Below are positions 26,475 to 35,106 of a DNA stretch of 37,629 nucleotides, in pieces. Made by a program: the position numbers and the translations under genes. The first letter of the stretch is position 1. The number at the start of each line of letters is the position of its first letter. Source of the DNA: Pseudomonadota bacterium (GTDB taxonomy: Bacteria > Pseudomonadota > Gammaproteobacteria > Steroidobacterales > Woeseiaceae); NCBI GenBank assembly GCA_027618995.1, contig JAQCGO010000021.1, positions 1-37,629 on the forward strand, read 5' to 3'. The notes under the pieces are model-generated. The model was not told the origin of the DNA and searched no databases. It was given only the letters and a program-made list of their open reading frames with translations.

Positions 26475-26672
26475 ATGTCGAAGATGAAAACCAACCGGGG
26501 CGCGGCCAAACGCTTCCGGCGTACGGCCAAGGGCGGCTTTAAGCGCGCCCAGTCACACCTCAGGCATATCCTTACCAAGAAAAAGTCGAAGCGTAAGCGT
26601 CAGTTGGGGCTTACCCAGCAGGTTGCTGATTGCGACGTCAAGAGCGTGCGTCGCATGCTCCCGTATAGTTAA
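26475..26672 (+). CDS. rpmI: 50S ribosomal protein L35
   Basis: This 65-residue basic protein, [20 protein letters not shown] then [17 protein letters not shown], ends in LPYS as in most proteobacteria. GGAG lies 6 bases before the ATG at 26475; an in-frame ATG... earlier GTG at 26463 would add four residues and has no family support. In E. coli, translation of rpmI and rplT is repressed by L20. The 68 bases between infC and rpmI hold a CCGGA/TCCGG hairpin that could be part of such a control, though I cannot show it. Confidence 0.95.
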   Translation: MSKMKTNRGAAKRFRRTAKGGFKRAQSHLRHILTKKKSKRKRQLGLTQQVADCDVKSVRRMLPYS

Positions 26673-26684
26673 GGAGACTGAGAG

Positions 26685-27050
26685 ATGGCAAGAGTAAAGA
26701 GAGGCGTCACTACCCAGGCGCGCCATAAGAAGGTCCTCGATAAAGCTAAGGGCTATTACGGCGCACGTAGCAAGTTATTCAAGACTGCCAAGCAGGCGGT
26801 TATCAAAGCGGGTCAATACGCCTATCGCGACCGGCGGCAACGCAAGCGCCAGTTTCGCGCGCTGTGGATTGCCCGGATCAATGCGGCCGCACGGCTGCAT
26901 GGTCTGTCCTACAGTCGCCTGATTAACGGGTTGGATCTGGCCAATATCGACATCGACCGCAAGGTGCTGGCTGATATTGCTGTACATGATCCGGCGGGTT
27001 TCGGTGCGATCGCAGAACAGGCCAAGGTTGGTCTGGCTCAAAGCAACTGA
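26685..27050 (+). CDS. rplT: 50S ribosomal protein L20
   Basis: L20 is needed for the first steps of 50S assembly and in E. coli represses the rpmI-rplT message. The 121 residues show the long basic N-terminal helix region ([40 protein letters not shown]) and the globular part [20 protein letters not shown], then YSRLINGL. It begins 12 bases after rpmI with an AGGAGA ribosome-binding site (26672-26677). Confidence 0.97.
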   Translation: MARVKRGVTTQARHKKVLDKAKGYYGARSKLFKTAKQAVIKAGQYAYRDRRQRKRQFRALWIARINAAARLHGLSYSRLINGLDLANIDIDRKVLADIAVHDPAGFGAIAEQAKVGLAQSN

Positions 27051-27055
27051 GGTCT

Positions 27056-27078
27056 CCTTATCGGCACGGTCGATAGGG
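27056..27078 (+). promoter_or_regulatory. Hairpin over the pheS ribosome-binding site
   Basis: CCTTATCG (27056-27063) pairs with CGATAGGG (27071-27078), 8 bp with one G.U, loop GCACGGT. The 3' arm contains AGGG, the only Shine-Dalgarno candidate for pheS at 27086. No T-run follows, so it is not an attenuator, and no pheM-like leader peptide is present as in E. coli. Confidence 0.35.
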
Positions 27079-27085
27079 ATCAGGC

Positions 27086-28069
27086 ATGCAGGAATTGAGC
27101 GACTTGATGCAAGCAGCAGCGTCGGAAATCGACGCCGCTGCAGACCTGGCCGTGCTTGACGCGGTCAGGGTCGCCTGTCTCGGTAAGAAGGGTACGTTGA
27201 CATCACGCGCAAAAGCCGTGAGTCAGTTGCCGGTCGCCGAGCGTCCCGCTGCCGGTCAGGAAATCAACATTGCCAAACAGGAATTGCAGGCGCGCCTCAA
27301 TTCGCGCCGCGAGGCGCTTGAGACCGCAGCACTTGAGGCGGCTCTGGTTGGCGAGGCTGTTGATGTAACCCTCCCCGGGCGAGGCCTGTCCACAGGTGGT
27401 CGCCATCCCGTGACTCGTGCGATGGCGAGAATCGAGGAGATTTTTCGTGGTGCAGGATTCGGGGTTCGCTCCGGCCCGGAAATCGAGGACGATTTCCACA
27501 ATTTCACCGCCCTGAATTTTCCGCCGAATCACCCGGCACGGGCGGAACACGACACGTTCTTCCTGCCCGGCGGCCTGCTGCTACGAACGCATACGTCGCC
27601 GGTGCAAATTCGCTCCATGGTCGAGGAGGGCGTGCCAATCCGCATCATTGCGCCCGGTCGCGTATACCGTTGCGATTCCGACCAGACACACACGCCCATG
27701 TTCCATCAGGTGGAAGGGCTGGTTGTCGATCGCGGGGTCAGCCTCGCAAACCTGAAGGCTGTTCTGCATCAATTTGTCGAAAGCTTTTTTGAGCGTGAAG
27801 CAGAATTACGTTTCCGGCCATCCTATTTTCCGTTTACGGAACCGTCCGCCGAGGTCGATGTTCTGTGGGAAAAGGGCAAGTGGCTGGAAATTCTTGGCTG
27901 CGGCATGGTGCATCCCAACGTTCTCGGATCGGCAGGTATCGACTCCGAGGAGTTTACGGGCTACGCCTTCGGCATGGGTGTCGAGAGGCTCGCAATGCTG
28001 CGCTACGGAGTAACGGATCTGCGCACCTTTTTTGAGAATGACATCCGTTTTTTGCGGCACTTCAGGTAA
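27086..28069 (+). CDS. pheS: Phenylalanyl-tRNA synthetase alpha subunit
   Basis: This is the catalytic subunit of the alpha2-beta2 enzyme that charges tRNA-Phe. In its 327 residues an N-terminal coiled coil (1-85) is followed by the class II core: [20 protein letters not shown] (motif 1 region), [20 protein letters not shown] (motif 2 with the typical FHQVEG), [14 protein letters not shown], and the motif 3 stretch [20 protein letters not shown] and A residues for phenylalanine recognition are as usual. The ATG at 27086 is 35 bases after rplT; pheT starts 4 bases after its stop. Confidence 0.96.
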   Translation: MQELSDLMQAAASEIDAAADLAVLDAVRVACLGKKGTLTSRAKAVSQLPVAERPAAGQEINIAKQELQARLNSRREALETAALEAALVGEAVDVTLPGRGLSTGGRHPVTRAMARIEEIFRGAGFGVRSGPEIEDDFHNFTALNFPPNHPARAEHDTFFLPGGLLLRTHTSPVQIRSMVEEGVPIRIIAPGRVYRCDSDQTHTPMFHQVEGLVVDRGVSLANLKAVLHQFVESFFEREAELRFRPSYFPFTEPSAEVDVLWEKGKWLEILGCGMVHPNVLGSAGIDSEEFTGYAFGMGVERLAMLRYGVTDLRTFFENDIRFLRHFR

Positions 28070-28073
28070 CAGT

Positions 28074-30452
28074 ATGAAAATTGCTGAATCCTGGATACGT
28101 GAATGGGTAAATCCCGCATTTAACAGCGACGAGCTGGCGTATCAACTGACGATGAGTGGCCACGAGGTCGATGGCCTCGAGCACGAAGGCGATTCCCTGA
28201 ATGGCGTCGTCATCGCCGAGGTTTTGCAGGCAGAAAAACACCCGGATGCGGATCGCCTGCGCGTTTGCCTCGTGTCGGATGGCAGCGGCGAAACCATCGA
28301 AGTTGTATGTGGGGCCCCCAATGTCGTCGCTGGAATGCGCAGCCCGCTAGCCAAGCCTGGTGTCACATTGCCGAATGGTGTCACGCTGCGTAAGTCAAAG
28401 ATCCGTGGTGTCGTTTCGAACGGTATGTTGTGTTCGGCGATCGAACTGGGCCTTGGCGCTGAGTCCGACGGGATAATCGCGTTGCCAAATGACGCTCCTG
28501 TCGGTGAACCACTGGCCAGGTATTTGCACTTGCCCGATACGGTTCTGGAATTGAACCTGACGCCAAATCGTGGCGATTGTTTCAGCGTACTCGGCATCGC
28601 GCGGGATATCGCCGCGTCGAGCGGCCTTGATCTTGACTATTCCCGGTTTGCAGCAATTCCCGCGAGCATTACCGATACGCACCCGGTTGTCATTGATTTG
28701 CCCGAGGGATGCCCCAGCTTCGCCGGGCGCGTCATCCGCGGCATCGATAATAAAGCGCGGTCACCGATCTGGATGACGGAGCGCCTGCGTCGGTCCGGTC
28801 TGCGGGCTATCAGCCCGGTAGTCGATGTCACCAACTACGTGATGCTTGAGATTGGCCAACCGCTGCACGCTTACGATCTGGGGCGCGTACAAGGGCCGAT
28901 TCGGCCACGACTGGCCACTGACGGCGAGAAAGTGACCTTACTGGACGGTAAGGAAGTCACTGCCGCAGCCGATACTCTGGTCATCAGCGACGACAGTGGG
29001 GCCATTGGCCTTGCCGGCATCATGGGTGGCTTGAGTACCGCCGTCAGTGCCACGACGACGGATATCTTTTTTGAAGCCGCATTCTGGCCACAGGCATTTA
29101 TCGCGGGCCGAGCTCGAGCCTATGGCCTGCATACTGACGCGTCGCTGCGATTTGAACGCGGCGTCGATCCTCAGGGTCAGGCGCGTGCAGTTGAAAGAGC
29201 GACCGAATTGCTGCTGCAAATTTGCGGCGGCCAGGCGGGCCCGTTGCAGCTGCAGTTAGCCCGACAGTATTTGCCGGCTTCGAAATCGATTTCTTTGCGC
29301 CGGGATCGACTGCGTAAATTGCTGGGTGTGGAAATTGCCGATGACACGGTCGTCGATATTTTGCAGCGACTTGGCATGCAGATCACTGTCGGGAATGACG
29401 GCTGGCAGGTCGTTGCGCCTGGTTTTCGATTTGACATAGCGATTGAAGTCGATCTGATCGAGGAAGTGGCGCGCATTTTCGGCTACGACAAAATTCCGGT
29501 CACGACAGGGACGGCGGAAACGCCCGTTGCCCTGGCGCCGGAGAACCAGGTTGGCCTGAATCAGGTAGCTGCGACTCTGGTTGCACGCGACTTCCAGGAG
29601 GTCGTTAACTACAGTTTCATCGATGCGGAGTCGAACCAGGCAATGACCGGTGTCACCTCTGAGTTGCATCTGAACAATCCGATCTCGTCCGAAATGGCCG
29701 TCATGCGTGCTTCGCTTTTGCCGGGTATGTTGTTTGCGACCGCGGCAAATCTTGCGCGACAACAGGACAGGATTCGAATTTTCGAAATAGGAAAAACGTT
29801 TCACGGCACGCTGGATGCGCACACGGAAATCGTGCGGATCGCCGGTGTTATCTGCGGCTCCTCCCGTCCGGAGCAATGGGGAGAGACACCCCAGGCGATT
29901 GATTTTTTTGACTTAAAAGCGGATATCGAAGCGGTTCTGCAACTCGCCGGCGGCAGCAGTAAATACGAATTCGTGGCGGCGGATAATCTGGCATTACAGC
30001 CCGGACAAGCGGCGAACATCGTACGCGACGGCGACATTGTCGGTGTCATCGGCAAGCTGCATCCGCGGCACGCCAAGTTCTTCGAGTTGAAACGAGCGGC
30101 CTACGTGTTTGAATTGGACGCGACGATGGCGCTGGCAACGCAGCCGCCGGTGGTCGACGCAATCTCTAAATATCCATCGATTCGCCGTGATATCGCTGTG
30201 CTTGTCGCCGATAATGTATCGGCTGCGGAACTGGTCGCGGCCGTGTCATCGGCAGCGCCTGGATTGATTTACAGCGTTAAGATTTTCGACGTTTATATGG
30301 GTCCTGGCATAGAAGCTGGGCTAAAAAGCGTAGCTTTAGGCTTGATTTTGCAGGAAACATCACGCACACTTACTGACGACGATGCAGACTCTGCAATGGC
30401 CGCGGCGGTGCGCAAATTGCAAGAAAAATTTGGCGCCGAGTTAAGAGACTAG
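28074..30452 (+). CDS. pheT: Phenylalanyl-tRNA synthetase beta subunit
   Basis: The beta subunit edits Tyr-tRNA-Phe and binds tRNA. In 792 residues there is an EMAP-like tRNA-binding domain at 40-150 ([27 protein letters not shown]), a B3/B4 editing region (210-380, [20 protein letters not shown]), B5 domain, catalytic-like core ([33 protein letters not shown]) and the C-terminal FDX-ACB anticodon domain ([20 protein letters not shown]). I start at the ATG at 28074 ([14 protein letters not shown], the family N-terminus) with AGGTAA spanning the pheS stop. ihfA follows after 5 bases. Confidence 0.96.
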   Translation: MKIAESWIREWVNPAFNSDELAYQLTMSGHEVDGLEHEGDSLNGVVIAEVLQAEKHPDADRLRVCLVSDGSGETIEVVCGAPNVVAGMRSPLAKPGVTLPNGVTLRKSKIRGVVSNGMLCSAIELGLGAESDGIIALPNDAPVGEPLARYLHLPDTVLELNLTPNRGDCFSVLGIARDIAASSGLDLDYSRFAAIPASITDTHPVVIDLPEGCPSFAGRVIRGIDNKARSPIWMTERLRRSGLRAISPVVDVTNYVMLEIGQPLHAYDLGRVQGPIRPRLATDGEKVTLLDGKEVTAAADTLVISDDSGAIGLAGIMGGLSTAVSATTTDIFFEAAFWPQAFIAGRARAYGLHTDASLRFERGVDPQGQARAVERATELLLQICGGQAGPLQLQLARQYLPASKSISLRRDRLRKLLGVEIADDTVVDILQRLGMQITVGNDGWQVVAPGFRFDIAIEVDLIEEVARIFGYDKIPVTTGTAETPVALAPENQVGLNQVAATLVARDFQEVVNYSFIDAESNQAMTGVTSELHLNNPISSEMAVMRASLLPGMLFATAANLARQQDRIRIFEIGKTFHGTLDAHTEIVRIAGVICGSSRPEQWGETPQAIDFFDLKADIEAVLQLAGGSSKYEFVAADNLALQPGQAANIVRDGDIVGVIGKLHPRHAKFFELKRAAYVFELDATMALATQPPVVDAISKYPSIRRDIAVLVADNVSAAELVAAVSSAAPGLIYSVKIFDVYMGPGIEAGLKSVALGLILQETSRTLTDDDADSAMAAAVRKLQEKFGAELRD

Positions 30453-30457
30453 ATTCA

Positions 30458-30757
30458 GTGGCACTAACAAAAGCAGACATGGCAGAATCGCTGTTCAACG
30501 AACTTGGACTGAGCAAGCGTGAGGCCCGTGAATTGGTCAATTTGTTTTTTGAAGAGCTGCGAGCATCACTGGCAGTTGGGGAGCAGGTCAAACTTTCCGG
30601 TTTCGGGAATTACGACCTTCGGGATAAAAAAGAACGTCCTGGCCGCAATCCGAAAACGGGAGAAGATATCCCGATCACCGCGCGTCGGGTGGTGACATTT
30701 CGGCCCGGACAAAAACTAAAGGCCCGAGTAGAAGCCTATGCTGGAACCGGGGAATAA
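30458..30757 (+). CDS. ihfA: Integration host factor subunit alpha
   Basis: This is the alpha half of IHF. In 99 residues, [20 protein letters not shown] is the typical alpha N-terminus; [20 protein letters not shown] carries the start of the DNA-binding arm, and [10 protein letters not shown] holds the intercalating proline. It has a GTG start directly behind pheT, the order known from E. coli and Pseudomonas, and overlaps the next gene by 20 bases. IHF binding near pheS can regulate this operon in E. coli; I cannot see a site here. Confidence 0.96.
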   Translation: MALTKADMAESLFNELGLSKREARELVNLFFEELRASLAVGEQVKLSGFGNYDLRDKKERPGRNPKTGEDIPITARRVVTFRPGQKLKARVEAYAGTGE

Positions 30758-31094
30758 CGACGAATTACCTGCAATACCTGGAAAACGCTACTTCACTATC
30801 GGTGAAGTAAGCGATCTGTGTGCCGTTAAGTCACACGTGCTCAGGTACTGGGAGCAGGAATTTCCACAACTGAAACCTGTAAAAAGGCGCGGTAATCGGC
30901 GCTATTACCAGCGTCAGGATGTCCTGATCATTCGCCAGATTCGAAGCCTCCTGTACGACGAGGGCTTCACCATCGGCGGTGCGAGACAACGCCTGATGGG
31001 CGATATCGCAAAAACCGATGTGAGTCAAAGTCAACAGATTATCAAGCAGTTGCGAACAGAACTTGAACAAGTTCTTAAGATCCTGCGTCGCTGA
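30738..31094 (+). CDS. MerR-family transcriptional regulator
   Basis: This 118-residue small MerR-type protein lies directly behind ihfA. The winged HTH is at about 18-85: [20 protein letters not shown], then [20 protein letters not shown] and the [20 protein letters not shown] part. A short coiled coil ends the protein ([18 protein letters not shown]). There is no C-terminal effector domain and no Cys metal site, so it is not a metal or redox sensor of the MerR/SoxR kind. The same gene follows ihfA in many gammaproteobacteria; its targets are unknown. Its ATG is inside ihfA, so the two are coupled. Confidence 0.9.
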   Translation: MLEPGNNDELPAIPGKRYFTIGEVSDLCAVKSHVLRYWEQEFPQLKPVKRRGNRRYYQRQDVLIIRQIRSLLYDEGFTIGGARQRLMGDIAKTDVSQSQQIIKQLRTELEQVLKILRR

Positions 31095-31110
31095 TTAATC
31101 CATTTTCGGT

Positions 31111-31187
31111 CGGGGCGTAGCGCAGCCTGGTAGCGCACCACAATGGGGTTGTGGGGGTCGGGAGTTCGAATCTCCCCGCCCCGACCA
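31111..31187 (+). tRNA. tRNA-Pro (GGG)
   Basis: A 77-base cloverleaf: acceptor CGGGGCG/CGCCCCG, D arm TAGCGCAGCCTGGTAGCGC, anticodon stem CCACA/TGTGG with loop ATGGGGT and anticodon GGG, T arm GAGTTCGAATCTC, discriminator A and encoded CCA. It decodes CCC and CCT, proline. It starts 16 bases after the MerR gene and may be co-transcribed with it. Confidence 0.95.
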
Positions 31188-31207
31188 ACTTTGAAAATGT
31201 GATTTTC

Positions 31208-31229
31208 CAGCCGGCTGGCGGGCCGGTTG
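31208..31229. terminator. Hairpin between tRNA-Pro and the convergent gene
   Basis: CAGCCGGC pairs with GCCGGTTG (8 bp, one G.T), loop TGGCGG. No T-run follows on either strand. An AT-rich 6-bp stem (GAAAAT/ATTTTC, 31193-31207) stands just before it. It is probably the 3' boundary of both convergent transcripts, but it does not fit a textbook intrinsic terminator. Confidence 0.35.
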
Positions 31230-31272
31230 AGTCGAGAGTCGGTCGCCAGACCGGAAAAAGACTGCCACGCCG

Positions 31273-32514
31273 TTACCCGGGCACCACCGCCGGAGCCAGC
31301 TTTCGATCCTCGATCCCCAGCAAAATTGGCTGCGCCGATTCCCGGTAAATATTCACCTTGGCGTTGTCGGCAATGCGGGACAGGCCGTGCTTGTCCTTGA
31401 TCAGCAGGCGGCGGATATTGAATTGGCCATCACCCATGTTTTCGCCGGTGAGATAGCACTTGATAGCCGTGACCCGTTCGCCGGAAAACTCCAGGCCGCT
31501 AAGCTTTGCGAGGTTGCCCTGCGCACGTTCGAGGAACGTTACGGCATCAATATGCGCTTGGGTCTGCGAGTGATCCTTCACCTCGTTGCCTTGCAGATCT
31601 GCGAGAAACTCGCCGACCAGTATTTGCCCCGGCAGCGCTGCCTCTATCATCCGCGCCAACTCGATTGTGACGTCGCCGACAATAAAATCATGCATGGTCG
31701 GGTTGAGTCCCTCGGCCTGGTGGAATTCATAGCAACTGCCAACATGAAAGCACGCACGCAATCGCGGTACGTCCCTGGATGTGGTCTTGCTGCGCGCAAT
31801 TGCATTGTCCGCGAGAACAATGTGCATGAAATGGTACAGGTTGATGTTCGCCTCAAGGCCGTCGTCGCGATTCCAGACGTAGAACCCATCACCGCTCGAT
31901 GAGCGGGCGAAATTGATACCTACATCCTGTTCGAGCATCTTTGCGTGCGCCGAATTCAGCGAATACGCCAGGCTGTTGAGTTGTGTCATTTGTTCGAACG
32001 GTGTGAGCAGGCTGAAACCAACGATGTCGAATTGCGTTACCGCACGGCTCGCTATGTAATTGATACCGTAGCGGCGGATCATTTTTTCAATGATCTGTGT
32101 TTCCACCGGATGCCCGCCAAGGGCCTGGCGCAAAACGACGAATTTCGGTTCCACCTCCAGCAACCGCGCGACCTTTTCTATCTGCTGACGCGAAAGTTGC
32201 CGCTCGCCTGAAATCAACTCGGTAATGAAGCATGGGGATATTTTCGGTGCCTGGCCACCGGCACCGACGGCCGTGTACTCGGCAATCGCATAGTGCGGTA
32301 CCACCAGGATCAACAGGCCATTTTCGTGCGGCGCCCAACTCAGGATGTTGTTCTGGCCCAGCGACCAGTGCTGATGCAGGCTCCTTTCCAATTCGACGAG
32401 GTTGCTTCGTTGACGCAAACCCATGCCTTGCGCGAGACCCGCAAGTTGATCCAGATAGGGCGAAAAATCAGCGATGCGCCGGATACCGGGTTGCGATAAA
32501 TCGTCAAATTCCAT
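31273..32514 (-). CDS. HTH-like protein with degenerate class III cyclase domain
   Basis: I do not recognise a named family. The protein has 413 residues. Near 93-125 lies a segment like the second half of an XRE/Cro HTH (SPCFITELISGERQLSRQQI, then EKVARLLEVEP). From about 160 to 303 it resembles a nucleotidyl cyclase: FDIVGFSLLT with D163 as first metal site, SSSGDGFYVW with D209 as second, RACFHVG, a substrate-side D276 in MHDFIVG, and IEAALPGQILVGE. The usual lysine before the GDG, and the Asn and Arg of the VNLAAR helix, are replaced (Ser, E285, M289). A true cyclase activity is therefore doubtful; a ligand-sensing or regulatory role is possible. A conserved-looking tail contains DNAKVNIYRE. 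There is no signal peptide or membrane helix. ATG 32514 chosen; TTG 32547 is the alternative. Confidence 0.6.
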   Translation of the reverse strand: MEFDDLSQPGIRRIADFSPYLDQLAGLAQGMGLRQRSNLVELERSLHQHWSLGQNNILSWAPHENGLLILVVPHYAIAEYTAVGAGGQAPKISPCFITELISGERQLSRQQIEKVARLLEVEPKFVVLRQALGGHPVETQIIEKMIRRYGINYIASRAVTQFDIVGFSLLTPFEQMTQLNSLAYSLNSAHAKMLEQDVGINFARSSSGDGFYVWNRDDGLEANINLYHFMHIVLADNAIARSKTTSRDVPRLRACFHVGSCYEFHQAEGLNPTMHDFIVGDVTIELARMIEAALPGQILVGEFLADLQGNEVKDHSQTQAHIDAVTFLERAQGNLAKLSGLEFSGERVTAIKCYLTGENMGDGQFNIRRLLIKDKHGLSRIADNAKVNIYRESAQPILLGIEDRKLAPAVVPG

Positions 32515-32576
32515 GGAGAGCCCCAAACGCTGATCGAAATTAATCAACTAAAGCCGATTGCGCAAGTACTATTAGG

Positions 32577-32601
32577 AAGTCAGTGTATCTGACTTATTTT
32601 T
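32577..32601 (+). terminator. Terminator-like hairpin upstream of the dehydratase
   Basis: A perfect 7-bp stem AAGTCAG/CTGACTT (32577-32583 with 32589-32595), loop TGTAT, followed by ATTTTT on the plus strand. It lies between two divergent genes, where no plus-strand transcript should end. It could block read-through from tRNA-Pro or antisense RNA, or act in the leader of the dehydratase gene if a promoter lies upstream. Confidence 0.5.
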
Positions 32602-32672
32602 CAGGCATTACTTGTTTTCGGCGACGGCGCTATTTTGCATAAGATTCGCTGCCGCATTGGACCCGCAACCGC

Positions 32673-33659
32673 ATGATCTCAGCGCCAGGTATTGATGATA
32701 TCCGCCGACTTCGAACAAGGCTCGGCACTGCGATCTATGAAACGCCGTTATTGCGCTGCGCGGGCCTCGAGGCCTGTCTGAATTCGGAAATGGCAATTTT
32801 TGCGAAACTCGAGTTTCTGCAGCGTACCGGCACCTTCAAGGCGCGTGGCGCGCTGGCATCCGTGAGCGCGCTTAGCGACGCACAGAGGAAAATCGGAATC
32901 ACAGCGGTCAGTGCCGGCAACCATGCGATCGCAACGGCTTACGCGGCACAGACGGTCGGCACCAGTGCCAAGGTGGTCATGACGCGCTCGGCCAATGCGG
33001 CGCGCGTTGCTGCCTGCCGGGAGTTCGGTGCCGAGATCATCCTGGCGGACTCGGTACATGAAGCCTTTGCGGCCGCAGAGAAGATCCAGAAAGAGGAAGG
33101 CCGGTACCTGGTACATCCGTTTGAAGGGCCTGCAGTTGCGACCGGGACCGGCATGGTGGGGCTGGAAATTCACGAGCAGTGTGCGGATTTCGATGCCGTG
33201 CTCGTGGCTGTCGGAGGCGGCGGATTGATCGGCGGCATCGCCAATGCCATCAAGAAGTTGCGGCCTGAGTGCGAGATTTTCGGTGTCGAGCCGGAAGGCG
33301 CTGATTCTATGCGTCGCAGTTTTGCGGCCGGCGAGCCGCAGGCGATTGAATCGGTGAAGACGATTGCCGACAGTCTGGGCGCGCCCTATGCGCTACCGTA
33401 CTCATTTGCACTGTGCCGGCAGAACGTCGATCAACTGGTGACTGTCAGTGATGTGGAAATACGTCAGGCAATGGGTATCCTGTTTCGGGAGATGAAGTTT
33501 GCTGTTGAACCTGCCTGTGCGGCGACAACGGCTGCCTTGCTGGGTCCGCTGCGTGAACGCCTGAGTGGGCGCAAGGTGGTGCTCATCATGTGCGGCAGCA
33601 ATATCGACTGGCCAACGTTCGCAACTCAGGCAATGCTGCGGGCTGCCCATGTTGCTTGA
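32673..33659 (+). CDS. PLP-dependent threonine/serine ammonia-lyase
   Basis: This fold type II enzyme, which probably deaminates threonine or serine to a 2-oxo acid, has 328 residues, the short form without the C-terminal ACT-like domain of biosynthetic IlvA. The PLP lysine is K56 in RTGTFKARGA; SAGNHAIATAYAA follows with N85 (most relatives have SAGNHAQG), and the phosphate loop VGGGGLIGG. A serine racemase or other beta-eliminase of this group is possible. No feedback domain is present, so a catabolic role is likely. Its last 11 bases overlap the next gene, and the pair are probably co-translated. Confidence 0.82.
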   Translation: MISAPGIDDIRRLRTRLGTAIYETPLLRCAGLEACLNSEMAIFAKLEFLQRTGTFKARGALASVSALSDAQRKIGITAVSAGNHAIATAYAAQTVGTSAKVVMTRSANAARVAACREFGAEIILADSVHEAFAAAEKIQKEEGRYLVHPFEGPAVATGTGMVGLEIHEQCADFDAVLVAVGGGGLIGGIANAIKKLRPECEIFGVEPEGADSMRRSFAAGEPQAIESVKTIADSLGAPYALPYSFALCRQNVDQLVTVSDVEIRQAMGILFREMKFAVEPACAATTAALLGPLRERLSGRKVVLIMCGSNIDWPTFATQAMLRAAHVA

Positions 33660-35037
33660 TGAACTGAAGTCCATTGTCGGTCCGATGGGGTGGACCACCG
33701 ACGACAAAGAGCTCGAGCCGCATTTGTCGGAGCGTCGTGGACGCGTCCACGGTCGGGCTCTGATCATGCTGTCGCCGAGCTCCACGGCAGAAGTAGCCGC
33801 GGTTGTGCGCGCTTGCGCAGCCGCAGGCGTCGCGATCGTCCCGCAAGGCGGCAACACCGGTTTGTGCGGCGGCGCAATTCCTGACAACAGCGGCAAGCAG
33901 GTGCTGCTGTCACTGGCGCGAATGAATCGCATCCGGAGCGTTGACGTTGACGACTACTCGATGACCGTCGATGCCGGTTGCATTCTGGCCGATATCCAGC
34001 AGGCGGCGCGCGACGTTGGTCTGCTGTTTCCGCTAAGCCTAACTGCAGAGGGCAGTTGTCAGATTGGCGGCAACCTGGCGACGAATGCGGGTGGCATCAA
34101 TGTTTTGCGCTATGGCACCGCCCGGCAGCAGGTGCTCGGCCTTGAAGTGGTGCTCGCGGACGGCCAAGTATGGGATGGTCTGCGCTCGCTGCGTAAGGAC
34201 ACGGCCGGATACGACATGAAGCAGGTCTTTATTGGCAGCGAAGGTACGTTGGGGATCATAACGGCGGCGACCTTGCGCCTGATGCCGCGAAATCCGGAAA
34301 CGCAAACCGTGCTGGTCGCGCTGACATCGGCGGAGGCGGCCGTTCGCCTGCTCGGGCGCCTGCGAACCGCGTGCAGTGATCAATTGCAGGCTTTCGAGCT
34401 GATGTCGGCCACCGCAATAGCGCTCGCGCTGCGTTACGACCCGAATTGCAGGCCGCCTTTCGAGCAATCGTATCCCTGGACAGCGTTAATCGAATCTGCC
34501 AGCGCTGCGGCCGATACGAACTTCATTGCCAGCCTGGCTGCCGCCGTCGACGATTCCTCGGCGCTTGACGCGGTTTGTGCCAAGAACAGCAGCGAGGCAT
34601 ACCAGCTGTGGCGGATTCGACACGCCATCCCGGACGCACAAACTGTCGCGGGTGCCAGCCTCAAGCATGACATTGCGGTCCCGATTGGCCGTATCGATGA
34701 ATTCCTGCGGCGAGCGGAGGCGATTGCGCTGCGAATTCTGCCGGGCGCAACGCTGGTCGTGTTCGGACATATCGGTGACGGCAATCTGCACTACAACATC
34801 ACGCAGCCCGTTGGCGCGGATCCTGCGTCGTTTCGGCAGGACGGCGAAGTGGCCAGCGACGCGATCTATGAGCTGGTACAGGAGCTTGGCGGCAGTTTCA
34901 GTGCCGAACACGGTGTCGGAGTCCTGAAAAAGGCCTATCTCGAGCGCTATCGAAGTGCCACCGAGATCGAGCTGATGCGAACGCTGAAGCGCGCGCTGGA
35001 TCCGGACAACAGGCTAAATCCTGGCAAAGTAATCTGA
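33649..35037 (+). CDS. FAD-linked D-2-hydroxyacid dehydrogenase (D-2-hydroxyglutarate type)
   Basis: This 462-residue flavoenzyme of the VAO/PCMH family oxidises D-2-hydroxy acids. The FAD domain has VPQGGNTGLCGGAIP at 64-78, GGNLATNAGGINVLRYG, and IGSEGTLGIITAATLRLMPR. The C-terminal domain has GHIGDGNLHYN at 373-383, whose His residues bind the metal and substrate, and EHGVGVLKKAYL near the end. D-2-hydroxyglutarate dehydrogenase fits best; glycolate oxidase GlcD and D-lactate dehydrogenase are close relatives. It could clear D-2-hydroxyglutarate made as a by-product by the SerA at 12636. I start at the ATG at 33649, inside the end of the dehydratase; the frame is open upstream but not homologous. 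Confidence 0.85.
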   Translation: MLLDELKSIVGPMGWTTDDKELEPHLSERRGRVHGRALIMLSPSSTAEVAAVVRACAAAGVAIVPQGGNTGLCGGAIPDNSGKQVLLSLARMNRIRSVDVDDYSMTVDAGCILADIQQAARDVGLLFPLSLTAEGSCQIGGNLATNAGGINVLRYGTARQQVLGLEVVLADGQVWDGLRSLRKDTAGYDMKQVFIGSEGTLGIITAATLRLMPRNPETQTVLVALTSAEAAVRLLGRLRTACSDQLQAFELMSATAIALALRYDPNCRPPFEQSYPWTALIESASAAADTNFIASLAAAVDDSSALDAVCAKNSSEAYQLWRIRHAIPDAQTVAGASLKHDIAVPIGRIDEFLRRAEAIALRILPGATLVVFGHIGDGNLHYNITQPVGADPASFRQDGEVASDAIYELVQELGGSFSAEHGVGVLKKAYLERYRSATEIELMRTLKRALDPDNRLNPGKVI

Positions 35038-35070
35038 CGACCAGTTCCGGTCGATTTTCATCGAAACCGC

Positions 35071-35076
35071 TAAAAT
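35071..35076 (+). promoter_or_regulatory. Possible -10 box for the kinase gene
   Basis: TAAAAT (5 of 6 to consensus), 30 bases before the ATG at 35107, in the loop of a small CCGC/GCGG repeat. No good -35 box stands at the correct distance. A weak CGACC/GGTCG hairpin followed by ATTTTC (35038-35058) could end the preceding transcript. Confidence 0.25.
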
Positions 35077-35106
35077 GCGGCGAGGTAGAGGGCCCGTATT
35101 TAACCT

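Noticed and set aside
31097..31229. tRNA-Pro region as an island boundary
   Set aside because: The genes to the right have the same base composition as the rest; the HTH/cyclase gene and kinase are unusual in content but show no transfer marks such as repeats or transposases.
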